A DNA stretch of 64,000 bases, from the NCBI GenBank assembly GCA_940337035.1, contig CALNHX010005159.1, positions 1 through 64,000 on the forward strand, read 5' to 3'. This DNA is from Agriotes lineatus. Lineage: Eukaryota > Arthropoda > Insecta > Coleoptera > Elateridae. The position numbers were made by a program, and so were the translations under genes. The notes under the pieces are model-generated. The model was not told the DNA's origin and did not search any database. It saw only the letters and a list, made by a program, of their open reading frames with translations. How positions within the stretch are numbered: the first letter of the stretch is position 1; the number at the start of each line of letters is the position of its first letter. Positions 20,048-32,419 of this stretch are shown piece after piece.

Positions 20048-23000
20048 AATATGTTATGCCCTTATTAATGGTAGCTTCTGTTTGGGCAAAAATTCGGTTT
20101 ACTTATACTCTGACTGATTCAAAGGAACAAGACTTAATAGAGGAGACATTTATTCTTTACTATGTACATGTCATAAAATAAAAATAAATTCTTTACTAAA
20201 TTATATACAAGTTATTTCTGTATTTTGTTCTGATCTTGTATGGGACCCTAGAGCGGTAGGCCACCTTAGTCACATCGGCGTAGGACGGCGATTTTCACTA
20301 TGGCCGGTCGTTGGGCCGAACGGTGGATTCGCTTCGATGTTGGCAGAACTGGAACGTCAAAGCAAATTAAAAAGAACAAATGACAGCTAGTGCCCGTGTA
20401 AACAAACGGGAGATTCTAGTTTATTTCGCTTATAAAGGGGCTTGATTGAAACTATGAATTGATTACTTCATGCAAGGGTCTGTGCACGTGGGTGAATTGG
20501 TGATAACCCCGTTGAGTTTGACCTCGTGTTCGGATTAAATTCCAGCCAGCTGTTATCTGTCTTTCGGCGCGTGGCAAGGTTATGGCACGAATTATTCTTT
20601 GGCAGGGTAAGTTTAGCATTTTATTTAATTTATCGGAGTCGTTTATATCCTCCTGAAATTCGATACGGGCCTTAGTCTAAAATCTAACTTCGGCGAGTTT
20701 TGGCAACAAAGTACTTGAAAATATGTTAATATTTTAACTAAACCTTAGCTGGCACGTTAATAATTTATAGGAATTTTGCCTGATCGCATTTTCAGCCTTG
20801 GGGGCTGTTGGATATTCAATATGCCTTCGTTAGCGGTGAAACAATGCATCTACCTGCTATCGGACAGAGGAGCTCCAGAACCTCTTCAGCGATCACCATA
20901 TTCTGCAGGTAACCTTAAAAAGGATATCCTCTAGAAGAAAATGGGTTCTTCCAAAAAGCACAAATAAAAGGATAAAGCGAAAAGCAATGTTGACTACAAT
21001 TTTCTCTCTCAATATCCTACTAGAGCCCTGCCTACTTTCATATGTGAAAAGTTGTAAATACATAACCTACGCCACACGTGGTTTTAGCTTCGAACACAAG
21101 TAGACCAAATGATATTTTCTCAGATCACATACAGCCGAAGCCCTTTTCTATGAATATGCCCCTCAAATCTTTTTATAGCATCACACCCTACGGTTTGCCT
21201 GGCGACTCCCTCAGTTGCACCCAAACTCACAATACCATGTAGACCACGAAGAGAATCTATTTTTGATAAGAGATCGGAAAAGACAAACACAAGTATCCGT
21301 CCTATGTTAATTTTATGATGAAACAAAAGCGTGTCTGCATGCCTCAAATTTTCCGTGCTAAACTGGCTAAAACGGCATGCGGATAAAAGGACAAAAGAAC
21401 AATTTAAATGTCTCAATTAGAAAAAACTGTTAGCCTCGTTTAAACGATGTTTCGCCAAGAACTGCAAATGTATGAAAATCAGTAAAACAGAAATAAATTT
21501 TCTTTAAATTTTGTTACCGTTACGGAGACTGTAAAACAAGTAAGTAAAAGCAACTGACTTCTCAGCCGGAGCTGGTCGTGAGTAAAACAAAAGACTCAAA
21601 AGCTTCAGCTGTAAAATAAAAATATGAGCGCCAAGTAGCAATAACCCAGCACTTTGCTAATGAAAAGGTACACTACAGAAGGCGCTACTAACCAAACCTG
21701 ACAATAAAAGGGTAACGGCAAAGGCACAAACCTGGTACGCAGGCAAAGATGTCAAGGCAGTATAATTGCAGCAAACAGAAATATAAACACATTTAAAATG
21801 CACATAAAAATATCATACGGCAAACCAAATCAGCATATCACAAATTTATATCATAGTAGTAAGCGCCATAAGAAATCTCACCAAAATAACGGTACATAAT
21901 TTACATAATAGTTAAGGCGTATACGAAATATTAACGTAGCTCAATTAAATAGGTTATATTAATATGCATAATCGAATCACAGAATGACTAATCAAATGGG
22001 TAAATGTAAAACTAACAAGTTGTCGATAGCACAATGGCTATGACACATTTATTACAGCTTAAATTTAGAATTACTAGGTGAATTGGACCAATTACCCACT
22101 ATGCAAGAGCAGTCTTATAGTTTATCAGAAATAGTAATATCGCTCTTACGGAACCAATCTTGCTTCTTCCTAATGCGCTTTGTAAACCGATATGTGACTA
22201 AGGTAAGTTTCAAATCTTTGTCAAGATGTCGCAAGCTAATATCACACGAAATTACTTGCAAATGCTGGCCTATCCTGAGGCTGGATTAAATCTAAAGCTA
22301 TATCACAAGTGTGACGTGACGACCGAGAATGGATTAATTTCGTCATGCAAATGCCGTACAATTTTCGCTAATATAAACACTTGCACGGAGCGTGAAGCAC
22401 AACCATCCTAATAACTTTTAACCGAAAATTGTGAGAATAAACCACCGCAACAAAATCATTAAAAACAAATACTGAAACTGCCTCAAAAGGTGAGTAATGC
22501 GCTTAAAATAAAGACTACAAGCATTCAATAATTTGCAGGATACGAAGTACCACAGTCACAAAACATATTAAAACGGATCTCAAATTTCAAGTGGCCCAAA
22601 TCATAATGAATAACAACCGACCTTGCGATAGTCCTCCAGGCTACAGCAAGGGTAGACGGAGGGTGCGATAACCAGCGGCCGTGCTTAACCAAGGCTTGTG
22701 CAGAGCTAACGACCTGCAGGTAAACGTGTCGATGAGGGAGGTACGCAGGAACTTCTACCTTCGCTCTCGGTTGTAGGCATGGGGGCTTCTACATGCTCGC
22801 AATGCTCAAGGCGGCAGTTGAATCCAACTTCGCCCGATGATTACGGGTCACAAGAGGGCCACGAAAAGGTCCACAAAAGCGGACGCCACCAAAAACAAGG
22901 ACCACAAAAAGGGAGCTAAAAGAGTACCATACCATAGAATCTAAATAAACATCATTAAGGAAACATACCCTTAGGTGTTCTAGGCTCCGTTTCGCCAAAA

Positions 23001-23430
23001 GGAAACATGCGATTGACCAGATGCAATCCAAACTAAGTTTGAGGCTTAGGAAATCGCAAAATAACCTTCCAGGGGACTGCATCGTCAAAACAGGAAGGCT
23101 CAAAACACAACACAAAAGATTTCCCAAGCCAGATGCCTGTGAAATAATCCTATTAAGGTAAGTTTCAAAACGTAGATTTACAGGGCAGCTATTCTGTAGC
23201 AACATAACATGACGAATAACCAAAAAGGCTGATAAGGTGGCCCAATTCGAAAATTGGAGGGAGCCTTGAGTATGCAACCAGACTAACACCGATGCAACAA
23301 GAGAGGCCTAGTCTAACGCAAATTAATTGAGAATATAAATTCCTGGAAATTCGAAGCTTGTAGTAGTGGGTAATATTTAGATTGGTCGAAAATAGGGCAG
23401 TTAAATATGTAATACTTTTAAATGACATTT
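20048..23430. other. Unassigned, A-rich on plus strand
   Basis: No recognised gene. A sharp GC-rich patch at 20220-20620 ends with GCAGGGTAAGTTTAGCATTTT, sharing a 16-base word with the BEL LTR donor-like region. Between about 20930 and 23430 the plus strand is rich in A and poor in T for long stretches. Two similar donor-like sites, AAGGTAAGTTTCAAA, occur at about 22199 and 23156. A 166-codon minus-strand frame at 22789-23289 has no recognisable domain and reads as hydrophobic low-complexity sequence, so I do not call it. Confidence 0.35.
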
Positions 23431-23818
23431 AGCACGTAACAATTTATAAATTCGCATTTTGATAGTTATCTCTCAGAAAGCGCTGCTATAAGCTTTGCTC
23501 TATACAGGGCGATTCACTAGCCTCTTTGCAAACTTTGGCAATGGAAAGTAGATTTAATTTCTTTATCGTGGTAGTATGTATGTAAGAAAATAAAATGAAA
23601 TGTACTTACGAAATACAAAATTGTTATATATTTTAATATCTGCAAATCTGTGTTAATTTTATATTTTAAATTTATGTGGCGGATTATCAAAAGCTCAACC
23701 ACTAACAGTTTTTAGTCTATTAGGATGCAATATTTTTGTAAAAATAGAAAATGCCGCCGTGCTACAAATAATCCATATGTATCGTATATTTTGTGAAAGT
23801 CTCAGTTTGGTATACATA

Positions 23819-24239
23819 CAGGATGTCCCAGAACGCCTCCCCAGAGAGAAATCGGGGTATTCCGGCGAATGTATCAATCGGTATTTTGAAGAAAAAAAGT
23901 CTGAGAAACGACATGTTAAAGTTAACCAATCAGGGCTTAGCACCATCAAGGTAGGATGATCACAATTTTGCGTTGCCAGGGTTGTGCGATTGTTAGTTTT
24001 ATTAAAATCTCCTGTCCATAAATCTAGTCTACCACAGTCGGTGTTTTGATTTTTGCGAAGCTGTCTAGCAACGTGTCGGATTTTTAGTAATACCCGAGGA
24101 CCGAGCTTCTGGGATTGGTGCAATTGAAAACTCTATAACTCAGTTATTTGGGGTAGTAGAACATTTTTTTTTTCTTGCAGCCTCCTTTGCTGTCGACACA
24201 TGTATGTTTTCTATGGGGAGGCAGTTCTGGGACACCATG
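23819..24239. mobile_element. TA-flanked MITE (421 bp)
   Basis: The termini CAGGATGTCCCAGAACG and ...TTCTGGGACACCATG form imperfect inverted repeats of about 26 bp and continue into GCCTCCCCA. TA flanks both sides (23817-23818 and 24240-24241). Short open frames on both strands show no transposase. It is a non-autonomous Tc1/mariner-type element. Confidence 0.85.
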
Positions 24240-24689
24240 TATATTGTACATATTTTTAATTCTGCAAATACGTAACAGCGTTAAACATGAAAAGTGTAGA
24301 TAAATGTATTTTTATATTCAGATTGCTTTGTTCAATGCACTTGTGCCATACCCTTCTTTGGTTTGCTACTACGTATAAGGCAAACATCGCTACAGGGCAA
24401 ATGTGTGCTATGTCTTATTTACGTAATTTATAGAACTGAAGTTGATAATACATTACAACACACTTACATATTTCTGATTATTCGTGAATGTACTCTTGTC
24501 ATTTACGTTAAAAGTCACAGCCAGAGTTCCTCAGCCGGTTACGCGCCACCGAATCCAAGTGCACTGAACTCCAACAATCCGTATTAGAGTTACGTTATAA
24601 AGTGAAAATTGCTGGGTATCTCTCTGCGCTAGTGGTATAGGTTAAGTATACATTTTATTTTAATATTTATAAAGTACGCAAGTGTTGAA

Positions 24690-25090
24690 ATAGTTATTTA
24701 ACAAACAAGTATGTTAATGAGTGCGATTAATAATCGAGACGTTTTAACTCGCGAGCGCCAAAGAGCGCATTAATTGTATAGATTATTAATCGCCGACATA
24801 CCAGTTAGTTACAATATTTGAAGAAAATCCAATTTTATTCCATGAAAAGAATTTGACACTTAAAGTTTTGACATTAATGGTACCGGGTGACCATAAATGG
24901 TTGTGATTTTTTTTCTTAGGTTGGCACTGTTTTGACACAAACTGACGCAAAACCTAACCTGATAACCTCGAATTTGACATAGACTTACAGTGCCACCAAC
25001 ACAAACAGATTTTTAAAAATTGTTCATTAATAAAAAATCATTTATTAATAAGGGTCATTAATAGACGATGTCTGTACATTAATGAAACCC
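24690..25090. repeat. Cluster of inverted repeats, probable foldback element
   Basis: GCGATTAATAATC at about 24721 pairs with GATTATTAATCGC near 24780. TTGGCACTG at about 24922 pairs with CAGTGCCA(C)CAA near 24990. ATTAATGGTACC and ATTAATAAGGG-type words flank the second pair. The ends could not be set, so element boundaries are approximate. Confidence 0.5.
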
Positions 25091-28000
25091 ATAAATGAAG
25101 GATCAACGAAAGCAGGCCATAATAATATTGAGGGTAATTAATAAGTACATACATTGGAATTTTCCACTCAAGCAGTTAAAAATAAGGTAGTATAACATGA
25201 ACTGAGCTCTTTTATGCAAGACAATTTCAGTAAAATGCTTATCTAGTTACCTAACCATTCGTATTTAATTAATTAATTATTACAGACAAAAACCTGTTTA
25301 CTATTTATTTAAATTCAACAAGGGATGACGAATTACAGATTTTATGGAGGCGCTAAAGTACTTACTTCGTTGCCAGTCTTTGAATTATCACGTATTCCTT
25401 CCAGATTGTCTCGTAAACAAAGCTTTGTAAGAACCAAAGCCATGCTTTGTTGGCGAAGAAAAACTACAACGAAAATTTACAGCCTGTTTTTGTTCAAAAC
25501 TTTTATAGAGATTGCAAATCCTGACCGGCAACTTTGAAGGCGCAACGTTAGGGTAAAAACGGTAAAAGTAGTTTTAATTAATGACGAGATTATTACTTCT
25601 TAACTTTAGTTAAATGGAACTTTGCTGTTTTTGGGGAGTTGCGTTTTTTATACTGATATAATATATAGACTCGAGCCGCTTCTTCAACCCTTCTTAAATT
25701 CCTTCCCGTAAAATTATGAAGATAATTAAACGGTTTCAATGTTAGGGTATAAGGTTTTTGTTCGAATGTTTCCAGTTTTTTACAACTGTCACTATTTTGT
25801 TCCATTTGCAACAAAGACTGCTTTTCAGAGCTGTTGTATCTGATTCCTTTAAATATCGGTCACTTCTACTATTGTCGAGCTTCCATTAAGAGAGAACTGT
25901 GTGGACAGGATAATTCCTAATCCAGACAAGATCAAATAAGGGACGGAACAGGTGGTTGTGTGATTCGGTCACAACTGCGTCCAGGCTTTTAGGATAATTG
26001 AAGGAAGCTTTGTGTTTATTTTGGAGTCGTGCACTTTCACAAAAAAATAAGCTATGGCAGAATAATCCATACCTACTAATATAATAAGTATGTTTAGTTG
26101 CTTAGAAAACTTTACAACGGTTCGAACAGAATGGAATTTAATGTGAAGTTTATTGAAAGAAACTTTAGAGAGCAGATTAGTATCAGTTACTCAGTCATTA
26201 AGTGTTGCTGGGAAAAAACTGGAGCTGTGGCGTAAATTTTGTATAATTACCGAACAATTTGGTTTAAATAGTTTTAATTGTTCTCCGTTCCTTCTTTTAA
26301 TGGCATTTGCAGCCTGTTTAAATTGAAATGTGGATATCTGGGTTAGGAGGAACACATGGAGTACGCGCTATATAAAGCAAATCCATTGTTAGATCTCTTG
26401 AGGCCATGTTCTCCCTACAAATTTTACATTTTACTAGCGCTTAATATAAGCTAATGCATGTTGTGTAACAGAATAATAATTACTCACAATATAAGAAAGT
26501 TTATAATTTCCAGACTTCATAAATTGCAAACGGCATTTTAATTTCCTTTCAAGTAACATTTTTTCAACTGGTTGTCTACTAAATGTTATTAAGGCAACTT
26601 CGACTGTAACAAAACGAATTTCAGGCAGCGTGATGTCCTTCAAAGAAAACTTTCTCTGTAACACTGATGTTGTAAGAGATCTCTTCCGGTTTTTGTAAAA
26701 GCAGCGGCGTAATTTCATTAGATGGTGTGGCTTTCAAGATGCGGCAAGAAGAAGATGAAGTTGTTGCTTATAACATCCCTCTTAATTGTGTTAGGCTCTT
26801 ACATTTTCGAGGTGCATAGGACGTGCAGCGGCAAGAAGAAAGGCTTTCTCGTGATATAACGCAAATACGGGTTCCTCCAAATCCCCGTATGTAAATAACA
26901 TGAGTATAAAAGCGTTCAGAAATGTAAAAGCAATATTGAATAGGAAATTCAATAGTGGTTCGACATGCCTTCCAATAAGAGGAAAGCCGGGAAATTTTAT
27001 CGGATTATTCTAGTAACCCATTCGTTTCCATGAAAGCGCTCCAGCGTTGTTAACTATTTTTCAATAGTGATGTTACTAATTAACGGTGCTCGGCCCTGTA
27101 GAGCTTTTAACTTTGATATTTTTAATTTCTGCATTGGGTATTTATTTATTACTATTTATTTAACTGCAGTTTGCGTTTTTAAGAGTAGTGGTTATTGCAA
27201 AGTTTTATTTAAATATTTGTTTGAATAGATGCACGGTTTTGATAAAGTTGCTATTAACTTTGCGCCGATATGGTATATGTATAGCTTTTCATTTACGCTG
27301 GGGAAATTTGGCTACTAAGAATATAATCTACATTAGTTAAATGTCAGCTTAAGTTAACAAAATTATCTCCAGCTACCTAAAAAATATTCAAAGAAGAGAT
27401 AAAGAGATTTATTAGAGTGAAATTATGTCATTTGATTTAAGTAAAATTTACGTCGACTAGACAGTTTTTAAGGCATTGAGACTCTTTTTATTCCTCAGCT
27501 GAATGAGTTAATGTTAAAATTATTAATCTTCTTATTGTTGAAGACTGAATTATATAAAATATTAACTAATTGACTTCTTTAATCAATTACACTCTCTTTA
27601 GTACCTTCAAATGAATCTTCTTATTCAGTTAGTTAGTATAGTATAAGATTGGTTTGACATTACAATCAATCAACTAAATGTTGTCAAATTATTTAATCAA
27701 ATGTTCTTAAATTTCCAAACTTGATATTAAAATTAATTACAGATACCCTAATTCAAAAGATATTAATTTCTAATCTTCAAGTCCGAAAAACGTGGAGTAC
27801 CCGAATCAATGTATATTTAGAAAACTCAATATTCTAAATTACGTTCTAAATCTAAATTACAATTCTTTCCAATAATTTTCTATCAGCTCCTAACTAAATG
27901 ACAGCTTGTAAACACCTCCTTTGGGTTGTTTGCGACCAAAATAGCTCGTACAAGCTCTCTGCCCCTGAATATTTGACTCTATCGTAGCACAGCATGCCAC

Positions 28001-29240
28001 AAACACAAACACTTTCACCTTTTTACTGGTTGAAGCAAAACTTTGCCACTTCAAATGGTTTCAAACAATCTTGAAGTTCTACTCTTAATAATAGTTGTGA
28101 CCTTTGGTAAAATTTGATCGTGAAGAAGGCTATCTTGCTATCACGTATCAAATATACAAATATTACTTTCACAATTAAAGGAAATATAGCCCTTTAACGT
28201 GATTATTTTAAACGTAGATTATTATTTTCAAGATACTTTTTCACTTGAAGTAGACAACTCACTGGTTGACTATTGCTACTACCACCAGTTATATACACAC
28301 AACTGTTATCACATGATACCCATTAGATATCTGGATATTATTATTGAATTAATTAAGCATCCACACAGCATGTTGCAATACAGTGTTTAGAGAGCCAATT
28401 TTAAAGTAGGAAAGGCGGTCGATTTTTTTCTCTAATCATTTATATTTTGTCTGTTTACTGCCAAAGAGAGTTTTTTTAAATTTGGGCAAAATAACTTTTC
28501 AGCATTAAAAAACGTACAACTCTATTTTACTTTAAAATTTTCAAATAATATTTGCTAAAATATGAATATCGAAAAAATCTCCACGTCAATAGATAGCTAA
28601 TAACTACTCTGTTTCAAACGTCACATGCCATTTTTTCTAAAATGCAAATTGTTTCGGCAAAAATAAAACTAAGATTTTAGAAAAATCGATATAATTTAGC
28701 AGTGTAGTGTAGTGTAGTAGGCAACACAAATAACAAACTTCAATTAGCAGACAATACCAGGGGATTACGACAGATTACAACTTTCTACTAGGTATTAGAT
28801 GGCTTTTGTATGGCGCCAAAAATCCAAACAATTCTTTCTAAAGAAGAGCATTTACTGTGTTCGCTGTGGATGTGGTTTTATTTAGTTTTCCCTAAATTAT
28901 AGTTTGAAAATATGTTTTCTAATTCGGAAAAACACTGTTTGTAATTCTTAATCAAAAACTGTTATTTTTCAGCTATTTCAGTCCTTTAACTAATTTACAT
29001 TATAAGTGAAGTTGTGTGTAACAAGTTTTAGAATTAGTTATATAGCTTTAGTGTAATATAAAATCTAAAAATTAACTTTATTTAAGTAGGTAAATACATG
29101 TTATGAAGCACCTTTAAAATATTATAGTTAATAAGTAAGAATATAAAACAAATACGTACAGATAAAATAGAAAACATACAAAACTGAAACAATTACTAAC
29201 AAAAATATGTAATATCGGTAAACCGCACAATTTTCAAATA
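25091..29240. other. AT-rich stretch, nothing recognised
   Basis: About 4 kb with no recognisable gene or element. Open frames of 60-94 codons on both strands (for example minus 26434-26718) do not resemble known proteins. A small GTAGT-type tandem (TGTAGTGTAGTGTAGT) is near 28700. Confidence 0.5.
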
Positions 29241-29242
29241 TA

Positions 29243-29600
29243 TATCTGATGCAATTTCTGGCCTCTAACTTTACGGGGATCGATTAATTCAGGAAAAAGT
29301 GCATTTTATAAAAAGTGATAAGTTTGGGAACTTGGCTTTCCCAGAAATGTTCATCCTTGTATATAATTTGATAAAGCAGGTCTTTTGGCGTCCATACAAC
29401 AAAGTAACACTTATTTTTATTGGTAATGTTCAATTGACCTTGTACTTGGTGCATGTAATTGCCATTTTTCTTTAATTGAAGGCCACCGCTGCCATCAATT
29501 CTCAAAAATTTTATAACACCATTATCACTTGCTTCTTTTGGTGTTGATATTCTTGAAGTGACATTTCAAGTAACAAACTTTTCTGTTAAATTTAATTTTT
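29243..29600 (-). pseudogene. YqaJ-type exonuclease domain fragment
   Basis: YqaJ-family nucleases (lambda exonuclease-like fold) occur in insect genomes, often repeated and probably carried by mobile elements (established in general; the association here is inference). The minus strand reads TPKEASDNGVIKFL near 29555. It then has the family-typical block NYMHQVQGQLNITNKNKC near 29455, followed by YFVVWTPKDL and a KDEHFW motif. The frame stops at 29284. The expected continuation LFPELIDPRKVRGQK lies in another frame immediately downstream, so a small indel breaks the gene. The upstream Glu-x-Lys-Cys catalytic segment is degenerate or lost. It is only about 120 codons of a longer protein. Confidence 0.65.
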
Positions 29601-29806
29601 AGTTTTTAAATTAATTTAAGTGTGCCACGTTGTTTCAATTTTTTCCAATCAACTCATGTCTAATGTTAGAAAAATTACGCCGATGATATTAAATTTGTGA
29701 TTTATAATTAAACAAAGTTTTCCAAAATAGTTGAAAAAAACCCTCAATTTTATGTAACATCATTCGATTCAGAAAATTATGTAGAATCTAAAAATCCGAT
29801 AATATA

Positions 29807-30097
29807 CAGGGTGTTTCATTTAAAAATCAAAAGTGTAGTTATATGCCAGAGTGACGTTTATTTAGTACATAATATGCACCAAATTTCAAAAATTTGTCTT
29901 CAAAGATAAAGAAAAAAGGAGGTATACCATGCTCGTGTAACACACGGTATATTATAGATATAGCTATACAGGTGATTCAAGATTTGCAAAATTATATCCA
30001 CGAAGAGGATTTCAAGTATGGCAAACCGAGTTTCTGTACAGACTTTGGTGTATAAAGTCACTGTCAAATTTTGCCTGTGTAATTTTGAAACATCCCG
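29807..30097. mobile_element. TA-flanked MITE (291 bp)
   Basis: It starts CAGGGTGTTTCATTT and ends TTTTGAAACATCCCG, with TA on both sides (29805-29806 and 30098-30099). The right end is nearly identical to a lone end near 42620-42652, showing that this is a repeated family. There is no transposase. Confidence 0.85.
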
Positions 30098-30360
30098 TAT
30101 ACTTTTATTATGTACATACTCTTTGTTTGGGTCAATGTCATTTTTATCAATAAGCACTGGATTATCCACTTTCTGAAAATAACATTGGGAGGTAAATAGG
30201 AAAAATATTCTGACAATGTATTTATAACATCAGAATGAGAAAGACCTAACATCAATACTTGCAGATTCCATCTCTAAAAGGCTTTTACTTGTGTTTTCTA
30301 ATTCTGGAACATTTTGCATAGTGGAAGATTCTGGATCTGAATTCTTGTTGTCAAATTAAA
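30098..30360 (-). other. Possible coding remnant, unrecognised
   Basis: On the minus strand a serine- and glutamate-rich reading (NSDPESSTMQNVPELENTSK near 30330) is followed in another frame by KVDNPVLIDKNDIDPNK near 30160, then the MITE. The composition looks protein-like but I recognise no family. It might be part of the same disrupted gene as the YqaJ fragment across the MITE, which is speculation. Confidence 0.25.
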
Positions 30361-30424
30361 AGTACAACTTAATAACAAAAATATTTCGAGTAAAGTTTTT
30401 CTCTAATTTGAATAAAAATTAATC

Positions 30425-30870
30425 TTATATATATATGAATAGAAGTCCTGACTCATTGACTCATCAACGCCCAGCCCAAACCCCTGAACCTAGAAAGCTG
30501 AAATTTTGCACAGAGGTTTCGTTTATGATGCTAACAAGGAATAAGGAAGGATATTTCGAAATTCAGCCCCTAAAGGGGTAAAATGGGGGTTCCAATTTTG
30601 TATGGAAAATAATATTAAATAGACATTTCAACTAGAAACTTCGTAGGAGCATTCGTAAAAACAAATAAGCAAACACGTATTTCGTGATTTTTTGAAAATC
30701 AACTCCTTAGGGGGTGAAATGGGGCCAATAAACCTAAAAAATCGTCATGGTTGTCGTTATTGAGGTTTTTTGGGGTGTTGATTGCGAAAATGGCATTTAT
30801 TTTAAAGTCCAATGAATCTCTCCTAAATTAGCGAACCGAAGCGAAGCTCGGGTGAGTCACTAGTAATTTA
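30425..30870. repeat. Dispersed repeat of the 'GAAGTCCTGACTCA' type
   Basis: It begins with TATATATATGAATAGAAGTCCTGACT and ends GCGAAGCTCGGGTGAGTCACTAGTA. It includes AACGCCCAGCCCAAAC and two 'AGGGGGTGAAATGGGG'-like phrases. Repeats with this head and tail are common in insect genomes. Only one copy is in the window, so the assignment rests on general resemblance. Confidence 0.5.
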
Positions 30871-31330
30871 TAAATCTAACACTCAGGGCTTTTATTGGGA
30901 TTACCAGAGAAATAACCATAGGGACTTTGTGATACACCAGCAATTATTGTTGACCTTTGAAAGAAATAAGTGCAATATTTACAAATGATTGAATTTAGAG
31001 TATTTTCCTAAAATGAATCTATTGTTTGTGATATCACATTATGCCATATTTTTGCAGGAGTAGATTCCAAATTTGATGTGAACGCCATACACCATTCAAG
31101 CAACGCTACTAAAAATATCAGAGCGTAGCGAGGAGTGCTTCAATGTAACAAGTGCTACAATGTCTCTTAATAAACGAGTATAATATACTATTTTATCTAC
31201 GTTGCATAAAAAAATAATCAAAAACTGTGCATTTTGACACTAACTTTATAAATGTGACAATCTGACAGTTTCCTATAAAAATAACAATGCATGAACAGTG
31301 TTATAATGGACTTTATCTACTCCAGTGGGA
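30871..31330. other. AT-rich stretch, nothing recognised
   Basis: No gene seen. The part from 31120 may be the outer arm of the palindromic element that follows: TTTATCTAC near 31309 mirrors GTAGATAAAA near 31563. Confidence 0.4.
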
Positions 31331-31482
31331 TAAGTAACGCATTACGTCACTCATTTGACACTATTTCAGTTAGGTAATAAAGCTCATTACACCACTCAGT
31401 TATGTAATGGTTTCATTACGCAACTGACTTGTGTAATGACTTCATTACGTAACTGAAATAGTGTCAAATGAATGACTTAATT
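31331..31482. repeat. Near-perfect palindrome of about 150 bp
   Basis: The left arm (GTAACGCATTACGTCACTC...) and right arm (...GAATGACTTAATTAC) are reverse complements over roughly 75 bp with few mismatches. The stretch TTTGACACTATTTCAGTTA in the left arm is matched exactly by its complement in the right. Within the arms a short word, ATTACGTAACTGA and variants, repeats several times. It is likely the core of a foldback transposon reaching from about 31120 to 31680. Confidence 0.8.
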
Positions 31483-32419
31483 ACATTTGCCTATTAAAAT
31501 ATTTTTGAAAATGATAGATCTGACATTTCTCTTAATGCACTTTTCTCAATTTTAGGCAGTCGTAGATAAAATTTTGTACAATACATGTGTGATAATGGAT
31601 CATTAATATACTTGTGTGCTTACATAACTCGTGCTACGCACTCGTTTGTAACTTACACACACGTATATTAATGATGCTGTACTCCCACTTGTATAGTAAA
31701 TAACTATTATTGTAGCATCTTCGATGTTATAATAACAATATTGTGACATCAAACTGAATAATTTTGTTTGTGTAGTATTTCCTCACTTCGTATGGGATAT
31801 CTCAAAATGAATGAAATAGAGTGATATAAAAGTACTCAATTTTAATAGAGCCGTTGAACGCTCCAATACTCAATAACACTCAAATATACTAGCGAGAATA
31901 TTATTAATTGAATTTTGCGCCAATCATTAGCTCCTAAATGTATGCCTTTGGCTATAGGACCTTCTACCGTACTGACAATATAGCGTCTTGCGATTATCGA
32001 TTTGGTACAAGCTAACTCGGTTTTGTTTCTCGTCTCAGTTGGTTTTTCTAGATTAGGTCGTGTGTTTTAAGTATAGAAAACAATAAAAAGTGTGTTTGGG
32101 ACAAACATTGATCATTAGCATTGATATTCATAATAAAATAACATTACGCTATCTCTGGTACCTATATAGTTTAAATCATTATATTCTCTTCCTAAATATA
32201 ATTTACGCCTAATAATCTATATTTTTTTGAGAATATCATTTTGTTATAATCCCAATGCAAGGACTCGTTATATTTACACTTCAATATAAGCCCAATAGCG
32301 AGCTGTGAATACCTAAAAAAGTCCCGTAACCAAAAGCATTCAACGGGCCGACTAAGGAGGAAATAGTGAGTCAACACTAAACTGATCAAAACTAAATACG
32401 GGCGCCACCAACTTGATTG
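31483..32419. other. AT-rich stretch, nothing recognised
   Basis: Apart from the possible outer arm of the preceding palindrome (to about 31680), no feature was recognised. Confidence 0.45.

Noticed and set aside
22789..23289. 166-codon minus-strand open frame
   Set aside because: It is the longest frame outside clear transposons, but it is hydrophobic and low in complexity, without recognisable motifs. It is explained by strand composition skew.
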